This document shows positions 1 through 4,786 of a stretch of 7,447 bases of DNA, in pieces. The translations under genes were made by a program, and so were the position numbers. A model generated the notes under the pieces. The model was given only the letters and a program-made list of their open reading frames with translations. It searched no databases and was not told the DNA's origin. This stretch comes from an archaeon (lineage in GTDB: Archaea > Hydrothermarchaeota > Hydrothermarchaeia > JALTZZ01 > JALUTC01): positions 1 through 7,447 of the forward strand of contig JALUTC010000207.1 of the NCBI GenBank assembly GCA_027058345.1, in the 5' to 3' direction. Numbering within the stretch: position 1 is the first letter of the stretch; each line of letters starts with the position of its first letter.

Positions 1-110
1 GATTACTCGTATGCAAAGATGGGCCAGTATTTTACGATAGAGAACTTTTAGGTACGAGTTTTGGTTATTATAAAAGGGATGAATATGGTAGAAGGATTTA
101 CTTCAAGTAA
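1..110 (+). CDS. pyrK: Dihydroorotate dehydrogenase electron-transfer subunit (PyrK), C-terminal fragment
   Basis: Only the last 35 codons are visible, read from base 3 to a TAA at 108-110; the rest lies off the left edge. The fragment begins LLVCKDGPVF and ends with a basic, aromatic tail (FGYYKRDEYGRR then IYFK). In PyrK-type iron-sulfur flavoproteins the V-C-K-D-G-P-V-F segment follows the [2Fe-2S] loop, and its Cys is the fourth cluster ligand. PyrK passes electrons between the PyrD flavin and NAD+ during pyrimidine synthesis. The other three cluster cysteines and the FAD/NAD domains would be upstream. The motif is also shared by related ferredoxin-NADP reductase-like and SudB-like subunits, so the assignment rests on the motif and the tail only. 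It ends 60 bases before atpH, with T-tracts and a promoter between them, so it is probably a separate transcription unit. Confidence 0.7.
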   Translation, partial: LLVCKDGPVFYDRELLGTSFGYYKRDEYGRRIYFK

Positions 111-112
111 TG

Positions 113-133
113 TTTTAATTTTTTAAAATTTTT
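113..133 (+). terminator. Possible T-tract terminator after pyrK
   Basis: Three T runs follow the pyrK stop codon: four T at 113-116, six at 119-124 and five at 129-133. Archaeal RNA polymerase can terminate at U-rich tracts without a strong hairpin, and I see no GC-rich stem here. The last tract runs into the TATA box for atpH, so the ending of one unit and the start of the next share bases. Because the region is AT-rich throughout, T runs alone are modest evidence. Confidence 0.4.
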
Positions 134-140
134 ATAAATA
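123..140 (+). promoter_or_regulatory. Archaeal BRE/TATA-box promoter for the ATP synthase operon
   Basis: TTTATAAATA at 131-140 matches the archaeal box A consensus, and the A-rich bases just upstream (about 125-128) fit a TFB-recognition (BRE) element. Archaeal transcription usually starts about 25 bases downstream of the box centre, which predicts a start near A157/G158. That gives a leader of only about 13 bases, still enough to include the SD-like GGGGATGAG. It is the only well-placed promoter I see for the gene series. Confidence 0.65.
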
Positions 141-157
141 ATTGGTTATTAATTGCA

Positions 158-166
158 GGGGATGAG
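158..166 (+). promoter_or_regulatory. SD-like ribosome-binding site of atpH
   Basis: GGGGATGAG lies 4 bases before the ATG at 171. It differs by one base from the GGTGAT core that pairs with the archaeal 16S rRNA 3' end. It also contains an in-frame ATG at 162 followed by AGT TAA, a two-codon open frame that abuts the atpH start codon. This fixes 171 as the first usable start for atpH. Confidence 0.55.
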
Positions 167-170
167 TTAA

Positions 171-485
171 ATGATTTCTGAGCTATTGGCAAGGATTAAA
201 GAGATGGAAAAGCTATATGAGAAAAAGAAGGAAGAGGCGAGGAATAAAGCGTTAAAAATTGTGGAAGAAGCAAGAAAGAAGGCTGAAGAATATTTAAAAA
301 GTGTTGAAGATGAAGCAAAAAGGGAGGCAAAATCTATATTTGATAAAATTGTAAATGAGGCAAAAAAGGAATCTGAAAAAATTATAGAAGATGCGAAGAG
401 GAAATCTCAGGAAATTAGGGAAAAGGCATCTCCAAAAATACAGGACGCAATCGAAATTGTTACTAAAGAAATAATTGGTGTTTGA
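171..485 (+). CDS. atpH: A-type ATP synthase subunit H (peripheral stalk)
   Basis: This 104-residue, highly charged and almost wholly helical protein is the small stalk subunit (the G-like partner of AtpE). In the family, H pairs with E to form peripheral stalks that tie the A3B3 head to AtpI and stop it turning with the rotor. The repeated (E/D)-(E/D)-A-(R/K) motif recurs with alanines at 23, 34, 38, 49, 53, 64, 75 and 86, spacings of 11 or 4, as expected of a hendecad, right-handed coiled coil. There are no cysteines and no membrane segment. Length fits the family (about 100-110 residues). The ATG at 171 has an SD-like element and follows an in-frame stop at 168. It is the first operon gene; its TGA ends one base before the atpI ATG. 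The call is assured by position and composition more than by unique motifs. Confidence 0.9.
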   Translation: MISELLARIKEMEKLYEKKKEEARNKALKIVEEARKKAEEYLKSVEDEAKREAKSIFDKIVNEAKKESEKIIEDAKRKSQEIREKASPKIQDAIEIVTKEIIGV

Positions 486-486
486 T

Positions 487-2490
487 ATGTTTCCATCTAA
501 AATGAAAAAGCTTTACGTTGCATATTTGAGCGAAGATAATGAAACAATACTTAAAAAATTGGAAGATTTAGGAACAGTACAATTAATAAGTGTGTCCGAA
601 ACTCCAATATCTGAAGAATATAAACTTTCCATGCTTCATTCTGAAGTTAGAGGGAAATTGCTTGAGCTAATTTCAAGAATAGAAAATTTAAACAGTATAT
701 TTAGCATTGTTGTAGAGAAAAAGCCAGAATTTCTCGAAGAAGAGTTTGAAAAAATACCTACGAAAATTAAGAGGACTAGTGAAGTTATAAAAGAGGCTGA
801 TGAATTCTTGAAGAAGTTGGAGGAAGAAGTGCTTCCAATTCAAAGATCGTTGGAAAAGGTTAAAAAGGAGAAGAGCGATTTGGAACAATTGGAAATTTCT
901 ATCAAATATCTTAAGGTATTGAATATAAATCCAAAAGAATTATTTGGATATAAGAATGTTGTTGTAATATTTGGATTATTAGATAAGAGAGATAGAGAAA
1001 AAGTTGAAAGCTTATTAAAGGATATGGATTATGTTTATTTCCAATTTAAAGATGTAGAAAAGGATAAATCCTTATTATTCATCGTTTCTCATAAAGAAAA
1101 GGAGAGCGATGTAAGAAGAATATTGAGAATGTATAGATTTGAAGAGCTTATCATTCCTGAAAAATATAGGAACTTATCGATTGATGAGGCTGAAAGATTA
1201 ATACCAAAAATTAAGGAACGATTATCTAATGAGGAAAAAAGTCTCATAAATAAATTAAAAGAATTGTACGAAAAGTATAAGAAAGAATTCCTTAGAATTT
1301 CTGAAGAAGTATATGTAGAAAAATATTTGGATGAAAACCTATCGAGATTAGGAAGATATGGAAAGGTTGTAATATTAACCTGTTGGGTACCTGAAAAGTA
1401 TTTGGATAAAACTGTAAACGAATTAAAATCCGTTGCAAATGTTGTAACATACGTTGAAGAACCTAGAGAGGATGAAAAGGTTCCAACATTTATAAAAAAT
1501 CCTAGAATTGTTGATAAGTTTGAAGTTTTGACAAAGATGTATGGAATTCCAAATGCTAAAGAATTCGACCCAACATTTACGCTGTTTTTAACATTTCCTA
1601 TAATGTATGCATTAATGTATGGAGATTTAGGTCATGGATTGTTGTTGACAATTGTTGGATATATAATTGCGTTTAAGATAAGATTCATCGAAATCATTAG
1701 AAGATTAGGTTTTATAATATTCTTGAGCGGATTATTTTCAATAATCACTGGCGGATTCATATATGGAAAGTTTTTAGGATTTTCATTGCACGAATATGGA
1801 ATACCTGCTCCTCTAAGTTTTATAAAGTTTCATCTTGAAGAATTGTCCGTAAAAACTATAAATGAAAATATAATGAACATTGTTCTCCTATCATTTATAA
1901 TAGGAATAATTCATATATTGGCTGGATGCATCATAAATGTTATAAATAAGATTAGACAGGGAGAAATTCTTCATGCAATATTTAACCCTTGGGGAGTTAT
2001 GGGAATTTGGTTCTATTTGGCAAGCATAATTTTAATAGCAAAGCATAAGACAAATTTAGGAGCGATGATTTCCGATCCATTAATTGGATTAGTAATTGCG
2101 CCACTAATCTTATTACCTATTGGTTTAAGAATATTTGAGAAGCAAAATATAGGATGGAGTTTATTCGAAGTTATATTAATGATAATGAAATTCTTATCAA
2201 ATACAATATCTTATGTAAGAATTGCTGCATTTGTAATATTGCACGCAGCATTAACGATAATGGTTTTATTGATAATTGGTCAATTACCACAAACTCTCTT
2301 AGGATATATATTGAAAGGTATTATTTTTGTAATAGGTAATCTTGCAATATTTGCAATTGAAGGATTCATGGTATTTGTACAAACTTTAAGGTTGCACTAC
2401 TATGAATATTTCTCAAAATTTTATGAGGGTGATGGATACGAATTTAAACCCTTCAAATACTTTAGAAAATATACATATGTTAAGAGGTGA
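487..2490 (+). CDS. atpI: A-type ATP synthase subunit I (a-subunit, ion channel stator)
   Basis: This 667-residue protein of the V-ATPase 116-kDa/a family provides the ion half-channels beside the c-ring. Residues 1 to about 350 form the cytoplasmic arm, with two helical coiled-coil stretches near 95-135 and 235-275; the rest holds about seven or eight membrane helices. Family signatures are FDPTF and MYGDLGHG (361-384), NPWG (500-503), SYVR with R578, the likely counterpart of yeast Vph1 R735 that faces the c-ring carboxylate, and IEGF/LRLHYYEYFSKFYEG near the end, containing E625 and R635 (compare Vph1 E789 and R799). I chose the ATG at 487, because GGTG at 477-480 sits 6 bases upstream and homologues start close to the MKKL segment. 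A TTG at 475 or GTG at 478 would add a few residues inside atpH. The TGA stop lies within the ribosome-binding site of atpK. Confidence 0.95.
   Translation: MFPSKMKKLYVAYLSEDNETILKKLEDLGTVQLISVSETPISEEYKLSMLHSEVRGKLLELISRIENLNSIFSIVVEKKPEFLEEEFEKIPTKIKRTSEVIKEADEFLKKLEEEVLPIQRSLEKVKKEKSDLEQLEISIKYLKVLNINPKELFGYKNVVVIFGLLDKRDREKVESLLKDMDYVYFQFKDVEKDKSLLFIVSHKEKESDVRRILRMYRFEELIIPEKYRNLSIDEAERLIPKIKERLSNEEKSLINKLKELYEKYKKEFLRISEEVYVEKYLDENLSRLGRYGKVVILTCWVPEKYLDKTVNELKSVANVVTYVEEPREDEKVPTFIKNPRIVDKFEVLTKMYGIPNAKEFDPTFTLFLTFPIMYALMYGDLGHGLLLTIVGYIIAFKIRFIEIIRRLGFIIFLSGLFSIITGGFIYGKFLGFSLHEYGIPAPLSFIKFHLEELSVKTINENIMNIVLLSFIIGIIHILAGCIINVINKIRQGEILHAIFNPWGVMGIWFYLASIILIAKHKTNLGAMISDPLIGLVIAPLILLPIGLRIFEKQNIGWSLFEVILMIMKFLSNTISYVRIAAFVILHAALTIMVLLIIGQLPQTLLGYILKGIIFVIGNLAIFAIEGFMVFVQTLRLHYYEYFSKFYEGDGYEFKPFKYFRKYTYVKR
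2484..2490 (+). promoter_or_regulatory. Strong SD of atpK overlapping the atpI stop codon
   Basis: GAGGTGA is an almost full match to the archaeal anti-SD complement, 4 bases before the atpK ATG at 2495. The terminal TGA is also the atpI stop, so a ribosome finishing atpI sits on the c-subunit initiation site. It is one of the best SDs in the window and precedes the subunit needed in most copies. Confidence 0.8.
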
Positions 2491-2494
2491 GTAA

Positions 2495-2839
2495 ATGAAT
2501 ATCGTTCCAAGCAGGAGTTTGTTTAAAAAGCTTCTCATGTTCCATGCATTTGTAATATTTTTGGTAACCACAATTGCATTAGCAACAGCACAGGAAGTGA
2601 AGGAAGCTCCAGCTGAACAAGCCAAGGGACTATTAGCAGTAGGTATTGGATTGGCAACAGGACTAGCAGCTGCCGGTGCTGGAATTGGTGCTGGAATTGC
2701 TGGTGCTGCAGCAATATCTGCAGTATCTGAAAAGAGAGAAATGTTTGGTATATCATTATTGTTCGTAGTAATTGCTGAAGGAGTAGCAGCGTACGGTATA
2801 GCGATAGCATTCATATTACCAGGATTAGCTGGATTTTAA
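2495..2839 (+). CDS. atpK: A-type ATP synthase subunit K (c-ring proteolipid) with signal-peptide-like N-terminus
   Basis: This 114-residue proteolipid makes the rotating c-ring. Residues 45-114 form one helical hairpin: a Gly/Ala-rich first helix (GAGIGAGIAG, 61-70), a polar cytoplasmic loop SEKRE (78-82), and a second helix with the ion-carrying carboxylate E95 in I-A-E-G-V-A-A-Y-G. That resembles the F-A-E-V-L-G-L-Y-G site of eukaryotic proton V-ATPase c subunits. The P-E-T/Q sodium signature known from Methanosarcina and Pyrococcus is absent, and there is no Gln in helix 1, so protons are the likely ion (inference). Residues 1-42 are extra: basic R7, K11, K12, a hydrophobic stretch 13-31, then A-T-A before Q33 and a charged linker. 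This looks like a cleavable signal peptide; cleavage would leave about 82 residues, the usual 8-kDa size. Otherwise it is a third membrane helix. The ATG at 2495 is fixed by a strong SD. Confidence 0.95.
   Translation: MNIVPSRSLFKKLLMFHAFVIFLVTTIALATAQEVKEAPAEQAKGLLAVGIGLATGLAAAGAGIGAGIAGAAAISAVSEKREMFGISLLFVVIAEGVAAYGIAIAFILPGLAGF
2675..2698 (+). repeat. Two tandem 12-base copies in atpK helix 1
   Basis: GGTGCTGGAATT occurs twice head to tail (2675-2686 and 2687-2698) without mismatch and encodes G-A-G-I twice. This is the glycine-rich packing motif of the inner c-ring helix. Identical codons in both copies suggest recent slippage or homogenisation, though selection on glycine spacing would also keep such a pattern. 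No frame change results. Confidence 0.8.
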
Positions 2840-2841
2840 AC

Positions 2842-3426
2842 ATGGAGGAGTTAAATAGGATAATAAGCAGGATAGAGGAAGATTATAAAAAGGAGATAGA
2901 AAAAATAATCAATGATGCTGAAGAAGAAGCTTCTAAGATAAAGGGAGAGTATGAAGAAAGGGCTAAAAGGATAAGGGAAGAGATAATAGAGAATGCCAGA
3001 AAAGAGGCTGAGAAAGAAAGAGAAAAGATAATATCTTTAGCAAAGTTAGAAGCAAGGAGAATAATATCAGAAACAAAGAATTCAATAATTGAAGAAGTAA
3101 TTAAGAAATCGATAGAGAGATTAAGGAACATTGATAAAAATACGTACAGAAATTTTTTAAGAAAGGTTTTAAGCGATTCGCTTAAATTATTGAACAGCAA
3201 TAGGATAGAAATTAAGGCAAGAGAATCTGATATGGATATAATTTCTGATATTGTGAAGGAGTTTGGAATTGAGGCAAAGATATCAAATATTGAACAGGAA
3301 ATATTGGGAGGTGTGCTTGTTAAAGATTTAAATAGTAATATAGAGTTGAACTTTACGTTTGAAAAGATACTTGAAAGGAAGATTGACAGGATAAGAACAG
3401 AGATTGCAAAAATTTTATTTTCTTAA
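2842..3426 (+). CDS. atpE: A-type ATP synthase subunit E (peripheral stalk)
   Basis: This 194-residue protein is the longer stalk partner of AtpH. Residues 1 to about 85 are a charged coiled coil with alanines at 26, 30, 41, 52, 56, 67 and 71, spacings of 4 or 11 that parallel those in AtpH. Residues from about 90 form the globular head-binding domain, ending in the family signature LGGVLVKD, then F-T-F-E, K-I-D-R-I-R and E-I-A-K-I-L-F. In the family this domain caps the A/B head and transmits torque resistance. Length is normal (about 185-205). The start ATG lies 2 bases after the atpK TAA. No convincing SD precedes it, although GGAG occurs just inside the gene, so initiation probably depends on ribosomes arriving from atpK. 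Next comes a 17-base AT-only-like gap before atpC. Confidence 0.93.
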   Translation: MEELNRIISRIEEDYKKEIEKIINDAEEEASKIKGEYEERAKRIREEIIENARKEAEKEREKIISLAKLEARRIISETKNSIIEEVIKKSIERLRNIDKNTYRNFLRKVLSDSLKLLNSNRIEIKARESDMDIISDIVKEFGIEAKISNIEQEILGGVLVKDLNSNIELNFTFEKILERKIDRIRTEIAKILFS

Positions 3427-3443
3427 ATTATAAATTTATTTTC

Positions 3444-4466
3444 ATGTTTAAGGCTATCCCATATTCTGTAAAGGTTAGAGCATTATTATCGAAGTTATTA
3501 ACTAAAAGGGATTACGAAATATTATCAGAACAGGATACAATTGTATCAATAGGAACATATCTTGAAAAGACACCATATGGAAAATTAATCTTAAAATATT
3601 CGGACAATATTCAGAGAATAGAAGAATCTCTATGGAATTTATATTATGAGGAGCTCGAAAATTTATACAATTATATACCTGCAACAGAAAAACCAGTGTT
3701 TAGATATTACATATTCAAGAGATTAGAATTGGACAACCTAAAAAACATATTATTAGATATATATTTAAATGTTGATCGAGACGAAATATTTAATAAAGTA
3801 CATAGAATGTTCAGGGAAAAGTTTAAGGAAGTTATTTATTCGGAGACATTGGATGAAGCTGTTATGAAATTAAAGGCAGAAGAATATTACAATGTTTTAA
3901 CAGATGGTCTTAAATATTTAAAGGAGAGAGGAACAATACACAGGATGTTATCTGGAATAGATAAATATTATTATGAAAATATTACAAAATATGCAATATA
4001 CGATGCATCTCTTGGAAAAATATTAAGGGCGAGAATTGATAAGGAAAACCTTAAACTAATAATGAGATACATAGTTGAGAAGGATTACAAGAAGATACCT
4101 AGAGAAGAATTTCAGTCATTCTTAATCCCAAATGGAAGCATAACTAGATTCGAAGAATTATTGGAATCAGAATCCATCGAAAGATTTATGTCATATATAA
4201 CGAATACTAAATATTATGAAAAATTAAATATGTATTTAAAAAAGTATAAAGAAACTGGTGAAATTGATTTACTGGATAAGGCAATAGATGAAGGATATAT
4301 AAGTATACTTAAGGATGTAATGGTGAAGCCTTTTAGCATATGTATACCAATAGGATATGCAGAAATAAAAAAATTTGAAGTGGTTAACCTTATTAGAATA
4401 ATTAGGTTAAAGAGTGAAAATATAGATCCAAGTATAATAAAGGATAAGGTTGTGATAATAGTATGA
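3444..4466 (+). CDS. atpC: A-type ATP synthase subunit C (rotor socket, V-ATPase d-like)
   Basis: This 340-residue, mostly helical soluble protein belongs to the V/A-type subunit C (eukaryotic d/AC39) family. It caps the cytoplasmic face of the c-ring and couples it to the D/F shaft. The N-terminus P-Y-S-V-K-V-R-A-L-L-S-K-L-L-T matches the family start, in which a P-Y/N-x-R-V-R-A segment precedes a helical repeat, and T-P-Y-G-K-L follows near residues 43-48. Length is slightly below the usual 350-390. No membrane segments or cofactor motifs are seen. The ATG at 3444 lies 17 bases after the atpE stop, and the gap (AATTATAAATTTATTTTC type) has no SD. The last 4 bases overlap atpF as ATGA. A 27-base inverted repeat lies about 55 bases before its end. 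Family membership rests on the N-terminus and operon position, which agree. Confidence 0.92.
   Translation: MFKAIPYSVKVRALLSKLLTKRDYEILSEQDTIVSIGTYLEKTPYGKLILKYSDNIQRIEESLWNLYYEELENLYNYIPATEKPVFRYYIFKRLELDNLKNILLDIYLNVDRDEIFNKVHRMFREKFKEVIYSETLDEAVMKLKAEEYYNVLTDGLKYLKERGTIHRMLSGIDKYYYENITKYAIYDASLGKILRARIDKENLKLIMRYIVEKDYKKIPREEFQSFLIPNGSITRFEELLESESIERFMSYITNTKYYEKLNMYLKKYKETGEIDLLDKAIDEGYISILKDVMVKPFSICIPIGYAEIKKFEVVNLIRIIRLKSENIDPSIIKDKVVIIV
4384..4410. repeat. Near-perfect 12-bp inverted repeat inside atpC
   Basis: The left arm TTAACCTTATTA (4384-4395) and right arm TAATTAGGTTAA (4399-4410) are reverse complements with one mismatch and a 3-base GAA loop. In mRNA this is an 11-pair stem with one U-U mismatch. 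It encodes V-N-L-I-R-I-I-R-L-K in atpC, so part of the symmetry may follow the protein's own repeated hydrophobic-Arg pattern. It ends 52 bases before the atpF start codon. Function is unknown. Confidence 0.7.
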
Positions 4467-4786
4467 GAGCTGTAGCAATAGGAGATTTGGACTTCATCAT
4501 AGGGTTTAGATTATCTGGAATAGATGGTATAAAGATTGAGAACGATTCAAAATTTTTGGACGAGTTTAAAAAATTGTCAGAAAACAAAGATGTTGGAATA
4601 ATTATTGTCCAAGAAAAATATTATATAAAATTTAAGAAAGAAATTGAATCAATTATTAGCGAAAGATTATATCCAATAGTTGTATCAATACCCGGTAAGG
4701 AGGGAAAAATATCAAAAGAATTTTTATTATCAAGCTTAATTAAAAAAGCTATTGGTATAGAAATAAAATTTGGTGAGGAAAAATGA
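4463..4786 (+). CDS. atpF: A-type ATP synthase subunit F (central stalk)
   Basis: This 107-residue protein is the small alpha/beta (Rossmann-like) central-stalk subunit that binds the D shaft and modulates activity. Visible family features are the N-terminal strand and turn A-I-G-D-L-D-F-I-I-G-F-R-L-S-G-I (5-20), the strand V-G-I-I-I-V-Q-E (44-51) and P-I-V-V-S-I-P-G-K-E-G (71-81), followed by a C-terminal helix ending in I-K-K-A-I-G-I. Length is typical (about 100). Its ATG overlaps the atpC TGA (ATGA), with a weak GTGAT at 4452-4456 as SD. It overlaps atpA by the same 4-base ATGA. These overlaps suggest coupled translation of the C, F and A subunits. Confidence 0.95.
   Translation: MRAVAIGDLDFIIGFRLSGIDGIKIENDSKFLDEFKKLSENKDVGIIIVQEKYYIKFKKEIESIISERLYPIVVSIPGKEGKISKEFLLSSLIKKAIGIEIKFGEEK
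4772..4778 (+). promoter_or_regulatory. SD of atpA inside the end of atpF
   Basis: GGTGAGG lies 4 bases before the atpA ATG at 4783, within the last codons of atpF. It closely matches the archaeal SD core and confirms the 4-base overlap start rather than an internal Met such as the one at position 18. Confidence 0.75.

Noticed and set aside
475..486. TTG at 475 or GTG at 478 as the start of atpI
   Set aside because: The ATG at 487 has GGTG 6 bases upstream and lies just after the atpH stop; the earlier rare starts have no SD and would add only a few unconserved residues.
2087..2109. Inverted repeat GATTAGT/ACTAATC in atpI as a regulatory hairpin
   Set aside because: Only 7 pairs with a 9-base loop, well within chance for a 7-kb AT-rich window, and far from any gene boundary.
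2413..2814. Minus-strand open frame of 133 codons opposite atpK and the atpI end
   Set aside because: Its Ala/Pro/Ile-rich composition mirrors the Gly/Ala-rich c subunit on the + strand; it has no start context and resembles no family.
2883..3200. Minus-strand open frame opposite atpE, rich in Ser/Leu/Phe
   Set aside because: It is a shadow of the purine-rich coiled-coil coding strand, which leaves few stops on the other strand; apparent hydrophobic helices are an artefact of complementing Glu/Lys codons.
3428..3437. TTATAAATTT between atpE and atpC as a TATA box for atpC
   Set aside because: The expected start would fall about 25 bases downstream, past the atpC ATG, so it cannot serve the annotated start.
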